Shown here in pieces: positions 37,586 to 46,413 of a stretch of 64,000 nucleotides of DNA. Origin of the DNA: Spirochaetota bacterium (lineage in GTDB: Bacteria; Spirochaetota; Spirochaetia; Sphaerochaetales; Sphaerochaetaceae); assembly GCA_023401595.1 (NCBI GenBank), contig JAEXDQ010000007.1:89032-153031 (forward strand). The letters run 5' to 3'. Below the pieces are notes generated by a model that was given only the letters and a program-made list of their open reading frames with translations, had not been told where the DNA came from and made no database searches. Within the stretch, counting starts at the first letter, position 1. Each line of letters starts with the position of its first letter. The translations under genes and the position numbers were made by a program.

Positions 37586-38929
37586 TCAGTTTGACAGATT
37601 GAAGAGTTCGACAGCCTCAGTCAGTCTGACAGTCGCTTCATCAATCGCCTTGTCTACGTTGTAGTTAGGATCGTTTGTGATGGTCGTGATAAGAATCGCA
37701 TTCGCTTCCTTGTGTTCGTTGCCTATCGGAGCGAGGGGGTTTCTGATCGAACCGTCACTGTTCGCCTGTGTTTTGAGTGCGTTTGCCGCGGCGGGGAACG
37801 TCGTCCGAAGATATTCTTGGTATACAGGAGTATCCACCGCTTTCTGTGTTTGTGGCAGGTATCCGGTAGCCATTGCGAATCGTGCGTTGTTTTCAGGTTT
37901 CGCCATATATTTTATGAATTCATAGGCTCCTTGCTGTGATTCTTTATTTCCATTGTCGACAATGAAAGAACCACATCCGGCGGCGGGTATCCCTTGATAC
38001 GCACGATTATCATCACATCCAAACAACGGCAGCAGATCTATGTTAAAATTCGCTCCCGCCAGCATGATTTTGTTGTAGAAGCCTGTCGTGCATTGCAGAA
38101 TGGGGAATTCTCCTGCGGCGAAACGAGGAATCAGCTCGACGTTGACATCTGTTCCATATGGGATTGCATAGCCGTCTTTATACAGATTTTGCAAGGTATT
38201 CAGCAATGTGTGAAGCGCACTTTTCGTAGGCTCTTCGTTATACACGGATCTTGTTACAGGGCCGCTCCATCCATCGTTGTTGTCAAATGCCGGTACGCCT
38301 TGTGTTGAAAGCACCATGGCGATCCAATATGCGTCACTATGAAACCCTATACCGGTTTTGGCAAAACCTCCGTCAACGATTTTCTTGCAGGTATCGTAGA
38401 TATCCTCAATTGTATTAAGACTTGTGTAGGGATCGATTCCTGCCGCTTTGAAAATATCAAGGTTGACATATATTCCTGCGAAAGAATTACAAGTGGGATA
38501 ACCGACCAGTTCACCATTCCTATTGCTGTACCCCATTCTGGAGATAGGGAATAAATCCGAGACATCCCAATTGTCCTGATTGATGAATTTCTGAATCGGG
38601 ACTACATAGTCCGCGTCAGCGAAGTATCCCACACATTCCGTTGCTCCTGTGAACATCGCAGGGAGATCCTTCTTTCCTGTGGACTGAAGCTTGCCAATGA
38701 CATCCAAAGTGGTTCCCTGGTAAATATAATTGACTTGATACTTGTCTTGTGAAGCATTGAATTCTTCAATGAATTCTTTCAATGGGTCGGCCATTGTACC
38801 TGACCAATGCGTCCACCAGTTGACTTGGGTTCTGCCTGTAGGCGTAGCTCCTGTTCCTTCCGTTGTACCACCAGCGAAAACAAATGCCCCGATTATGATG
38901 AAAACCAGAACCAATATACCTTTTTTCAT
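37586..38929 (-). CDS. ABC sugar transporter, solute-binding protein (UgpB-like), copy 2
   Basis: 447 aa from the second of two adjacent ATGs, which is 7 nt from AGGAG. An N-terminal signal peptide (ILVLVFIIIGAFVFAGG) is followed by a family 1 solute-binding protein: VNWWTHWSGTMADPL, LVGYPTCNSFAGIYVN and ATGYLPQTQKAV, the last shared with glycerol-3-phosphate-binding UgpB. It is a paralogue of the protein at 44140. It binds a sugar, polyol or phosphodiester outside the membrane. Its DNA is visibly AT-richer than that of the paralogue. Confidence 0.88.
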   Translation of the reverse strand: MKKGILVLVFIIIGAFVFAGGTTEGTGATPTGRTQVNWWTHWSGTMADPLKEFIEEFNASQDKYQVNYIYQGTTLDVIGKLQSTGKKDLPAMFTGATECVGYFADADYVVPIQKFINQDNWDVSDLFPISRMGYSNRNGELVGYPTCNSFAGIYVNLDIFKAAGIDPYTSLNTIEDIYDTCKKIVDGGFAKTGIGFHSDAYWIAMVLSTQGVPAFDNNDGWSGPVTRSVYNEEPTKSALHTLLNTLQNLYKDGYAIPYGTDVNVELIPRFAAGEFPILQCTTGFYNKIMLAGANFNIDLLPLFGCDDNRAYQGIPAAGCGSFIVDNGNKESQQGAYEFIKYMAKPENNARFAMATGYLPQTQKAVDTPVYQEYLRTTFPAAANALKTQANSDGSIRNPLAPIGNEHKEANAILITTITNDPNYNVDKAIDEATVRLTEAVELFNLSN

Positions 38930-38957
38930 CATTCTTCTCCTTTTTTGTTATTGATAG

Positions 38958-39812
38958 CTAGCCTTTTACAGCTCCAGAAACCATTCCTTTGACAATATGT
39001 TTTTGTCCGAATATGAAAATAAGAACTACTGGAAACACACAACAGATTGCCCCTGCGAGCAACAAGCCGTATTCAATCCTCTCACTGGTCACCAGCATCG
39101 ACATGCCTATCTGTACAGTCCTCCTGGACTCGGTGTTGGTGACAAGCAATGGCCAAAGAAAAAGGTTGTATATGATTACAAACAGATAGAGGCCCAGTGA
39201 TGCGATTGTCGGAATCGAGAGTGGCATGGCTATCTGAAATAGGAAACGCATGTCGCCGCATCCATCTATCGTAGAGGCTTCCTTCAATTCCTTCGGAATC
39301 GTCAGATAGTATTGACGCATCATAAAAATGGACGTTCCGCTAATCAAAGTGGGGAAAACTAGGCCGAGATATGTATTTACGAGATTCCAACGCTGAATTA
39401 GGGCGTAATTCATGATAATGACGATATCCGCAGGAATCATCATCGCGGAGAGTATGAACGCGAAGAAGACTTTTTTTCCTTTGAATTCAAAAAACGCGAA
39501 CGCATATGCGGCGAATGAAGCGAATACTACTTGGCACAGGATCGAAATGATGCAGACGATGAAACTGTTTTTGATATAATTGATGAACGGAAGATTGAAC
39601 AATACCCACTTGTAATGATCTGGGGTAGGTGACTGAGTGAAAAAATTTGGCGGCGTGATTGTTATTTCCGCTTCCGGTTTGACACTGTAGCATATAGTAA
39701 AGATCAACGGCAGAATGAAAGCGAGCCCAAGGGCGAGCTTTATCAAGAACACCACGATTTCCACACTACGCTTATATGTCTTTGAATGAGTTGTCAGGGT
39801 TATATCTTTCAT
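38958..39812 (-). CDS. ABC sugar transporter permease (MalG/UgpE type), copy 2
   Basis: 284 aa with six hydrophobic segments and the cytoplasmic EAA loop KELKEASTIDGCGDMRFLFQ that docks the ATPase. Closely similar throughout to the permease at 45577 (for example LISGTSIFMMRQYY in both). Its ATG overlaps the end of the preceding permease gene by 4 nt. Confidence 0.9.
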   Translation of the reverse strand: MKDITLTTHSKTYKRSVEIVVFLIKLALGLAFILPLIFTICYSVKPEAEITITPPNFFTQSPTPDHYKWVLFNLPFINYIKNSFIVCIISILCQVVFASFAAYAFAFFEFKGKKVFFAFILSAMMIPADIVIIMNYALIQRWNLVNTYLGLVFPTLISGTSIFMMRQYYLTIPKELKEASTIDGCGDMRFLFQIAMPLSIPTIASLGLYLFVIIYNLFLWPLLVTNTESRRTVQIGMSMLVTSERIEYGLLLAGAICCVFPVVLIFIFGQKHIVKGMVSGAVKG

Positions 39813-40699
39813 TGGTAATGTACCGTTTTCCTTTCAAAAAAGAATTGTATCCTTGTAATGACAAAGACGAGGATGAACAACATCACCGCATATACGCAAG
39901 CCGATTCGAACCTGCCGTTGATGATAGCGTTTTTATATACGCTATATATCAAGGTCGTAGTACTGTTCGCTGGTCCGCCGTTGGTCAGCAATCGGATTGG
40001 AGCAAAGGCGGTGAAAGAGGTGATGATGCTGAGGAACACAACAAAAAATATCTGTGGAGATGCGAGAGGAAGCTGTACATGGACAACCTTGCGCAAGGGG
40101 CCGGCCCCATCGATCGTCGCACTTTCCATGAGTTCTTCAGGTACGTTCCGGAAGCCGACCAGTAGGAAAATGAAAGAGGCGCCAACGTTCATCCAGACAT
40201 TGACGATCGCACAGGCTATGAGTGCGGTTGCGGTTTCCTGTGTCCATGCATAGGAAGTTCCAAGCAACCAGTTGAGTATCCCTCCCTGTTGTTTGAATAG
40301 AAATGTTCAGATTGCGGCTGTCGGTGCGCTTGCGATCGCCATTGGCAACGCATACAGCAATTCGTAGACTCTGCCGCCACGCCGTCTTGGCGCAGCCAAC
40401 AAGGAAAACAACAAAGCGATAGAAAGCGTAGTAATCAGGTTGATTCCGGCGAACTTGATCGTTACCCATACTATTTTCCAAAATTCGCTTTTCTGGAGCA
40501 TTCGTATCCAGTTGGCAAAGCCCACCCACTTGGTAAATTCGCCACGTCTGTTGGTTACGGAAAAAGAGAGGAAGATCGATTTGAAAAACGGATAGTGTGT
40601 GAATGTAAAAAATAGGACTACAGAAGGGAGTAATAGTAAGTACGGAGTCAGCTTGAACCTTTTATTGGTTGCAACTGATTTATGTAATTTATTCATCAT
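39809..40699 (-). pseudogene. ABC sugar transporter permease (MalF/UgpA type), copy 2, interrupted by in-frame TGA
   Basis: The first part (130 codons from 40699) ends with MAIASAPTAAI and a TGA at 40309-40307. The same frame then continues without any shift as TFLFKQQGGILNWLLG to the normal C-terminus with GFRNVPEELMESATIDGAGP. The intact paralogue at 46410 reads PAAAIFVFIFRQKNGLLNSV here, so a single codon has become a stop; many homologues have Trp at this place, and TGG to TGA is one base change. Either the transporter is dead, the stop is read through, or this is a sequencing error. The rest of the frame is unbroken, so any decay is recent. Confidence 0.8.
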
Positions 40700-40714
40700 T
40701 CCCCCTTGGTTTTA

Positions 40715-40724
40715 AGTAATTACA
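40715..40724. promoter_or_regulatory. LacI-type operator O2a
   Basis: AGTAATTACA, one base from the consensus, 15 nt upstream of the permease start codon and 106 bp from its partner at 40821. Confidence 0.55.
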
Positions 40725-40770
40725 TGATAAAAGCGTGAACCCTCGATAAATTTGTATATTATAATTAATT

Positions 40771-40797
40771 ATTTTAGTATGTTTCTTGTATTGTCAA
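40771..40797 (-). promoter_or_regulatory. Promoter of the second CUT1 transporter operon
   Basis: A perfect TTGACA on the minus strand (40797-40792) with TAAAAT (40776-40771) 15 nt later; the -10 assignment is less certain because the stretch is all A and T. It lies between the two operators. Confidence 0.5.
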
Positions 40798-40820
40798 GTA
40801 AATTTTACAACAAAATATTA

Positions 40821-40830
40821 TGTAATTACA
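40821..40830. promoter_or_regulatory. LacI-type operator O2b
   Basis: TGTAATTACA in the longer palindrome TTATGTAATTACATAA. Upstream of the -35 box of the second transporter operon and 42 nt after the GDPD gene. Confidence 0.72.
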
Positions 40831-40871
40831 TAAATATACAGAATAACATCCAGCCTTGTTGCCCATGTATG

Positions 40872-41708
40872 TCAGCTATGCAATCCCTTGTTTCTGAAAT
40901 AATCCAGCATCAGCCTCGGATCGTCGGCCATGATGATCCGGCTTCCCCATCGGACGGCGTCGTCGTAGGTCTCCATACTGGTGTAGAACGATGTCGTCAA
41001 AGGCATGATTCCTTCGCTGAGAAGATTCTCATACCACTTCTGAGGACATGGAACGGAAATAGTTGAGGTGTCGAAAGTGCCGTCCGGCCGCATCTTCCAG
41101 TTGAGCAGGCAGGCTATGTCGCAGAAACTCGCGGGGGCTTTGTCCATCAGGCCCATGATCGCCCACGGATAGAAACCATGATAGTGGAACGTGTCTCCAT
41201 ATGCGCTGTAGATGCGTTGTACCAGCGCTCCTGAAAAGGAGTTGATCCAGGTACGGGCTCCCAATCCATATCGCGCGAGCGTCGCGGCGATCTTGTCGGC
41301 GCTTGCGTAGGCGAAGGTTTTATTTGCGGACGGCATGTCCTTCAGCTCAATGTTCAGCATGAGGGAGGGATGGTCCGCCGCAAGCTCCAGCAATTCCTCG
41401 AGCAACGCGACCGGCTCGCGGGACGGGGCCGTGAAGTCCTCGGATGATACGGCCCGCACGGCGGCGTTCATGGCCCGGAGCTCCATGTAGGTATGGTCGC
41501 TGACGGCGCCGCTTCCATCGGTCAGGTCGGCCAGGTTCCTGTTGTGCATGAGAAACAGGTTTCCGTCGCGGGACATGCGGACGTCCGTCTCGATCATATC
41601 GACGCCAAGATCTACGGCGCGTTTCATGGCGGCCATCGTGTTCTCGATTCCGTGTACGCGTTCGCCCCGATGCCCGCAGACCGCGACCTTCTCCTTGCAT
41701 TCGAACAT
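40872..41708 (-). CDS. Glycerophosphodiester phosphodiesterase family protein (GDPD)
   Basis: 278 aa. Catalytic residues stand out: His13-Arg14 in CGHRGERVHGIENT, Glu22, Glu40 and Asp42 in DMIETDVRMSRDG, and His55 in FLMHNR. The TIM-barrel enzyme cleaves glycerophosphodiesters to glycerol 3-phosphate and an alcohol. There is no signal peptide, so it acts on imported substrate. GGAGG precedes the ATG. It is the last gene of the first CUT1 transporter operon. Confidence 0.9.
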   Translation of the reverse strand: MFECKEKVAVCGHRGERVHGIENTMAAMKRAVDLGVDMIETDVRMSRDGNLFLMHNRNLADLTDGSGAVSDHTYMELRAMNAAVRAVSSEDFTAPSREPVALLEELLELAADHPSLMLNIELKDMPSANKTFAYASADKIAATLARYGLGARTWINSFSGALVQRIYSAYGDTFHYHGFYPWAIMGLMDKAPASFCDIACLLNWKMRPDGTFDTSTISVPCPQKWYENLLSEGIMPLTTSFYTSMETYDDAVRWGSRIIMADDPRLMLDYFRNKGLHS

Positions 41709-41731
41709 TCTGATCCTCCGTTCTTATCCGG

Positions 41732-43051
41732 TTATTTCAGGAATTCTTCAATCGCCGTTCCTTGCGCGTGGGGTAGTTCGACGCCGAGCAGACGTGCGAA
41801 CGTCGGAGCCTCGTCTACGATGGGCCTCCGTTTCACGGTGACGTTCTTCGCGAAATCCGGCCCTATCGCATTGAAGACCGGTTGCGGCCCCAGATCCGGA
41901 TTGTAACCGTGGGTCGCCCGTCCGAACCGGTAGTCCGTGGTATCATACGGCTTAATGACCGGCCTGACGCAGGCGTCGCTGAAGGAGGTGTACCCGTCCG
42001 TCTCCAGCACGAACGAAAAATCTCCGTTCAGATGCTCCCGCTTGTCAATCTCGGCGGCGGTAAGAACCTCGTTGAATCCATAGATGCCTTCTTCGGCGAG
42101 TCCTTTCAAAAGCTCGTATACGGCGTCGTAGGTCTTCTTGTCGTCCGGATCCTTCAGGTATACCAGATCGGACATGGCGTCGGACAGGCAGAACGCCTTC
42201 CAGTCTCTGACCGTCCCGTCCTCATTCGCGTCAATGAAACCATGGTCGCGTAGGAATACGTTCGGTTTGATGATGCGTTTCGTCTCCATCTGCCCATGGT
42301 CGCTGAGTATCACGATATTCGTTTCATCCATGACACCGGCTTCTTTGAGAGCCTCGGTCACCATGCGGAACTGCTCTTCCACGAAACCGATTCCGGCGTC
42401 GGTCTCGCTGTTGAATACGCCATATTTGTGCCGGGTGCCGTCCATGATGCCGTTGTGGATGAACATGACCTCCGGAGCGTACCTGCGTATGATGTCGCAA
42501 GCGCAATGTATCAGGAACAGGTCGCTGTACGGTTCAATCATGAAATTCGCGCGACCGGTCTTGACATAGGATTTCGGTAGGAATCCGGCGTTTTTCCTGA
42601 TAATCTCAAGAACCTTCTCGGATGAACCGCTGCGCCTGAAGGAGCCCTCCAGCGTATCGCCGGGGAACGGCATCCAGTATTCATTGATCAGGTAGTCGAT
42701 ATCTGGATGGTTGCCCGTCACGGGCCAGAAGACCGAACCGGTGGTGTAGCCGCCTTTCTTCGCTGCGGTAAAGATATCCTCTACCTTGACATGGTCGTGG
42801 TCCCATATCCAGTTCTGTTCCTTATCTCCCGTCGTCAGCTCGAAATTGCTGACTATCCCGTGCTTGTTCGGATAGCAGCCTGTCGCGATGCTGGTATGGG
42901 CGGGATAGGTGATCGAAGGATATACCGTCCTCACATGCGTGATCTGGCAGCTGTCCTTCATCACTGAACCGAAATTGTGCAACTGCATCAGCTTGTCGAC
43001 GTCTTCGCGGACCATCGCGTCCACGGAAAAAACCAGAAGTCTCTTTTTCAT
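41732..43051 (-). CDS. Nucleotide pyrophosphatase/phosphodiesterase (alkaline phosphatase superfamily)
   Basis: 439 aa. Asp11 in FSVDAM and a nucleophile Thr48 in VYPSITYPAHTSIATG match the NPP family, as does ILSDHGQ, which supplies metal ligands. NPP enzymes cleave phosphodiester or pyrophosphate bonds. Family members are usually exported, but here the protein begins directly with the catalytic domain (MKKRLLVFSVDAM) and appears cytoplasmic. Its ATG overlaps the preceding gene by 4 nt. It is the second phosphodiesterase of this operon. Confidence 0.88.
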   Translation of the reverse strand: MKKRLLVFSVDAMVREDVDKLMQLHNFGSVMKDSCQITHVRTVYPSITYPAHTSIATGCYPNKHGIVSNFELTTGDKEQNWIWDHDHVKVEDIFTAAKKGGYTTGSVFWPVTGNHPDIDYLINEYWMPFPGDTLEGSFRRSGSSEKVLEIIRKNAGFLPKSYVKTGRANFMIEPYSDLFLIHCACDIIRRYAPEVMFIHNGIMDGTRHKYGVFNSETDAGIGFVEEQFRMVTEALKEAGVMDETNIVILSDHGQMETKRIIKPNVFLRDHGFIDANEDGTVRDWKAFCLSDAMSDLVYLKDPDDKKTYDAVYELLKGLAEEGIYGFNEVLTAAEIDKREHLNGDFSFVLETDGYTSFSDACVRPVIKPYDTTDYRFGRATHGYNPDLGPQPVFNAIGPDFAKNVTVKRRPIVDEAPTFARLLGVELPHAQGTAIEEFLK

Positions 43052-44061
43052 TTGTCAGCTCCGATAGTATAGCGGCAGTCCTGCGCGGGAGTCCCGTAGA
43101 ACGTCTTCTCCCGGATTCTCTCGCACTGGATCTCGTAGGTCCCGTCGCCGGGCGTGGATACCGCGACGGCGCCGTCCTGGCAGTTGTAGAACGTCAAAGC
43201 TCCGAATTTCAAGGCGTATCTGAGGCCGACTGTCTGGCTGGTGATGCTTTCGTGCTGGGCGACTGCCACCTTGGGGCTGATAGCGGCGATAAAGGCATTG
43301 CCGTTGGAGGTGTCGTAGCCGTGGTGGTTCATCTTCATGATGTCGGAGTCGAGTTCTTCTCCATGGCGCGCTACGATTTCCTCTTCCGCGAACGTGTATA
43401 GATCGCCGGAACTCCAGAAACTGGAAGCGCCATAGGTCAGCTTCATCGCGAGCGAGCAGTTGTTCGCCTCCCCGACGTTCGTCGCGGCCCGGTCTTCGGA
43501 ACCTTCAAGGGGGTTGTAGATGGCGACTTCGACAAAATCGCCGAACATGAACGAATCTCCGTCGTGCAGGATTGTACAGGGGATATTGTGTTCCCTGATG
43601 CTGGACATGACCTTCTCATATGTCCCGGAGGTGTATTCGTGGGAATTCTTGTACACCTGGCCGATAGGATATTTCTCGGCGAGAGCCGGGAAGCAGCCGA
43701 TATGGTCCGCATGGGGATGGGACATCACGAATATGTCTATTTTGGAAACATTCATTTTCTGTAGCTGGGCGTCTATTTCGTCGAAGCTGTTGACGTTGCT
43801 GCAGTCGATCATCATGACAAGACCTTCGGGGGATGTGAACACGGTGCAGTCGCCGGCGTTGATCTTGTCCTCGGGGGAATTGTATACATCTTCCAGCGAC
43901 AGGTACCGCGCCGTCAGCTTACCCTGGTCGCGGGAGGTGTCGAATACCGCGGACGTATACGAACCGTCGGCGTCCGCCGTCCGGGCGTTGTCCACGGTCC
44001 GGCAGCCTGTGAGAAGGAGCAGTGCGATCAGCAGTACGGCGAATATCTTTCTATGTTTCAT
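43048..44061 (-). CDS. Metallo-beta-lactamase-fold lipoprotein (ComEC C-terminal-domain type)
   Basis: 337 aa. IFAVLLIALLLLTGC is a lipoprotein signal with LTGC as lipobox, so the protein is exported and lipid-anchored. The metal site is MSHPHADHIG, followed by ANNCSLAMKLTYG, FWSSGDL and KMNHHGYDTSNG, the pattern of MBL hydrolases related to the C-terminal domain of the DNA-uptake protein ComEC. It may hydrolyse a phosphodiester outside the inner membrane before transport. It follows the solute-binding protein gene of the operon. Confidence 0.82.
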   Translation of the reverse strand: MKHRKIFAVLLIALLLLTGCRTVDNARTADADGSYTSAVFDTSRDQGKLTARYLSLEDVYNSPEDKINAGDCTVFTSPEGLVMMIDCSNVNSFDEIDAQLQKMNVSKIDIFVMSHPHADHIGCFPALAEKYPIGQVYKNSHEYTSGTYEKVMSSIREHNIPCTILHDGDSFMFGDFVEVAIYNPLEGSEDRAATNVGEANNCSLAMKLTYGASSFWSSGDLYTFAEEEIVARHGEELDSDIMKMNHHGYDTSNGNAFIAAISPKVAVAQHESITSQTVGLRYALKFGALTFYNCQDGAVAVSTPGDGTYEIQCERIREKTFYGTPAQDCRYTIGADK

Positions 44062-44139
44062 GCGTTTCCCCCGTTATATTTAAAAATGGAAGGGAGGAGA
44101 CGACTCCGCCCTTCCATTCGCCCGTATCAAGGACTTTGC

Positions 44140-45522
44140 TTAGTTGGAGAGATTGTACAGGTCGATCGCATCCTGGATCGTGTCGTAGGCGGTCTTGATA
44201 GCGCTCTTGATCGACTCGTCCGTAGGATAGTTTGCGACGGTCTCGATGGCCAGCTTGTTCGCCGACTTGATCGTAGAGGAAATCGCGCACAGGGGCATCT
44301 TGGCGGAATCGTCGGACTTGGCGAGACTGTCGTATACGACGGAGATCGCCGGGAAGACGTTCTTCAGGTAGTCCTGGTAGACTTCGCTGTTGTACGCGTC
44401 GGTGCTCGGAGCCAGGTAACCGGTCGCGGAAGCGAAATATCCGGCCTGTTCAGCCTTGCTGCAGAACTTCATGAATTCATATGCGCCCTGCATTTCCCAT
44501 TTCTTGCCGTTGTCGGCGATGAAGAGACCGGTTCCGCCGGCGGGTTCGCCGCCGCGCTTTCCAGCGGGGGTTACGGACGGGCAGGGAATTACCCCGACTT
44601 CGAACGCGCCGTTGACGGTGTTGAGCACCTTGGTCGTCATGGAGATGACGCCCATCATCATGGCGCAGTCGTTCGCCGCCATCAACGGGAGGACTTCACT
44701 GCTGTAGTTCGCGCCATATGCCACGGCGAGATTCTCAGAGTAGAGGTTCTTGTAGAACTCCAGGTACTTTGTGACCGTGTCCTCGATTTTTCCACCGTCG
44801 GTATAGTAGCACTTGGTGATGTCTCCGGCGTATCCGTCTTCGTTGTCGAAGGCGAGGACCGCTTCGCGGGCCAGGCTGGAGTTGAAATAGTAGCCGCCGT
44901 CGTTGTGGAAGCCGATACCGTAGGTGCAGTAGCCTTCATTGACAAGCTTCTTACAGGCCTCGTAGACCTTGTCGACGGATGTCAGGGAGAAGGGGTCGAT
45001 CCCCGCCTTGTCGAGCATGTCCTTGTTGTAGTAGATCGTGGGGTAGCTGACGCCGTTGGGATAACCGACGAGGTTGCCATCTTTGTCGCTGTACGCGGAT
45101 CTGAACGCCGCATAAGTGTTTTCAAGTTCAGGCCAGCCTTCCTTGTCCTTGTCAAGGTATATCTGCGCATTGACGCAGTAGTCGGCTGGGATCAGCATAC
45201 CGATGTTCTCGATCGCGCAGTTGAACAATGCAGGAAGGTCGGCCTGGAGCGTCGACTGCATCTTCGCGATCATCTCAAGCTGACCGCCCTGATATTCAAT
45301 GGTCACATGGTAGTCTTGCTGGCTGGCGTTGAACGCATCGATGACCTTCTGCAGGTAGTTGATGTTCGTTTGACCGAAATATGTCCACCATTCGACCTCG
45401 ACCGTCCCCGCCGGCTTTACTTCTTCCACGGCGGCCGCGGCCGGTGTTTCGCCCTTGCCATTTGCGAATGCCGAGCAGAAAACCATAGTCAGCATCAACA
45501 AGACAACAATAAGTTTTTTCAT
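44140..45522 (-). CDS. ABC sugar transporter, solute-binding protein (UgpB-like), copy 1
   Basis: 460 aa. Signal peptide MKKLIVVLLMLTMVFCSAFA, then VEWWTYFGQTNINYLQKVID, YPNGVSYPTIYYNKDMLDKA and ATGYLAPSTDAYN, the features of a family 1 solute-binding protein for sugars or glycerophosphodiesters. It is a paralogue of the protein at 37586. AAGGAG precedes the ATG. Together with two permeases it makes a CUT1 importer, whose ATPase must be encoded elsewhere, as is common for transporters sharing an MsmK/UgpC-type subunit. Confidence 0.9.
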   Translation of the reverse strand: MKKLIVVLLMLTMVFCSAFANGKGETPAAAAVEEVKPAGTVEVEWWTYFGQTNINYLQKVIDAFNASQQDYHVTIEYQGGQLEMIAKMQSTLQADLPALFNCAIENIGMLIPADYCVNAQIYLDKDKEGWPELENTYAAFRSAYSDKDGNLVGYPNGVSYPTIYYNKDMLDKAGIDPFSLTSVDKVYEACKKLVNEGYCTYGIGFHNDGGYYFNSSLAREAVLAFDNEDGYAGDITKCYYTDGGKIEDTVTKYLEFYKNLYSENLAVAYGANYSSEVLPLMAANDCAMMMGVISMTTKVLNTVNGAFEVGVIPCPSVTPAGKRGGEPAGGTGLFIADNGKKWEMQGAYEFMKFCSKAEQAGYFASATGYLAPSTDAYNSEVYQDYLKNVFPAISVVYDSLAKSDDSAKMPLCAISSTIKSANKLAIETVANYPTDESIKSAIKTAYDTIQDAIDLYNLSN

Positions 45523-45576
45523 GAACTTCTCCTTTTTTTAGCGATGACATCGCTTTTTGATTCTTTTTTTCGGACA

Positions 45577-46413
45577 TCAACCCTTGATGCCGCCTGAAAC
45601 CATGCCTTTGATGATGTAGTCCTGGCCGAAGATGAACGCCAGCACCGTCGGAAGCATCGCGACTATCGCGGCGGCGAGGACTTTTCCGTATTCCTCCACA
45701 TCGCCTGTGACCAGATACGCGATTCCGACCTGAATTGTCCTCCAGCTGTCCTTGTTGGTGACCAGCAGAGGCCAGAAATACGCATTGTAGATATGTACGA
45801 ACTGGTATATCGCCAACGCGGAGATCGTGGGGATCGACAAGGGGACCGCGATCCTTGTAAGGAACTGGATGTCGCCGCAACCGTCCAGAATGGCCGCTTC
45901 CTTGAAATCCTTCGGAAGCTGCATGTAGTATTGCCGCATCATGAAGATCGAGGTTCCCGATATGAGGGAGGTCAGGAACAAGCCCGCGTAGGTATTGACC
46001 AGATGCAGGTTCTGTATCGTGACGTAGTTCGTGATCACTACCACCTCCCCCGGGACCATCATGGTCGCCAGGATGATCGTCCAGAAGAAATTCTTGAGGG
46101 GGAACTTGAAGAACACGAACCCATAGGCCGCGAGGCTCGCGAACACTATCTGCGCCGTTATGGCGACGAGACAGGTGACCAACGTGTTCTTCAGATAATG
46201 GAATATCGGGACGTTGGTGAAGACCTTGACATAGTTTTCAAGGGTAGGGTGCGGTGTGAACAGCTTCAGCGGCAGCCTGCTTAGCTCCTGTTCCGTATGA
46301 AGGGAGAACGCGAGCCCCACTATCAACGGGAAAATGAAAACCAGTCCGACGGCCAGCTTGAACATGAAGGACAACGTCCTTTTCAGGTTTTTCTGATTCT
46401 TAGCGGTTATCAT
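45577..46413 (-). CDS. ABC sugar transporter permease (MalG/UgpE type), copy 1
   Basis: 278 aa, six membrane helices and EAA loop PKDFKEAAILDGCGDIQFLTR. C-terminal IFGQDYIIKGMVSGGIKG is nearly the same as in the copy at 38958. Its ATG overlaps the stop of the preceding permease gene by 4 nt (ATGA), typical of coupled permease pairs. Confidence 0.92.
   Translation of the reverse strand: MITAKNQKNLKRTLSFMFKLAVGLVFIFPLIVGLAFSLHTEQELSRLPLKLFTPHPTLENYVKVFTNVPIFHYLKNTLVTCLVAITAQIVFASLAAYGFVFFKFPLKNFFWTIILATMMVPGEVVVITNYVTIQNLHLVNTYAGLFLTSLISGTSIFMMRQYYMQLPKDFKEAAILDGCGDIQFLTRIAVPLSIPTISALAIYQFVHIYNAYFWPLLVTNKDSWRTIQVGIAYLVTGDVEEYGKVLAAAIVAMLPTVLAFIFGQDYIIKGMVSGGIKG

Noticed and set aside
39809..40699. 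Frameshift as cause of the split permease
   Set aside because: The two halves are in the same frame; the only lesion is one TGA codon at 40307-40309.
44053..45597. 514-codon open frame on the plus strand
   Set aside because: It lies wholly opposite the solute-binding-protein gene, which has a signal peptide, family motifs and a ribosome-binding site. The antisense frame resembles nothing and has no start signal.
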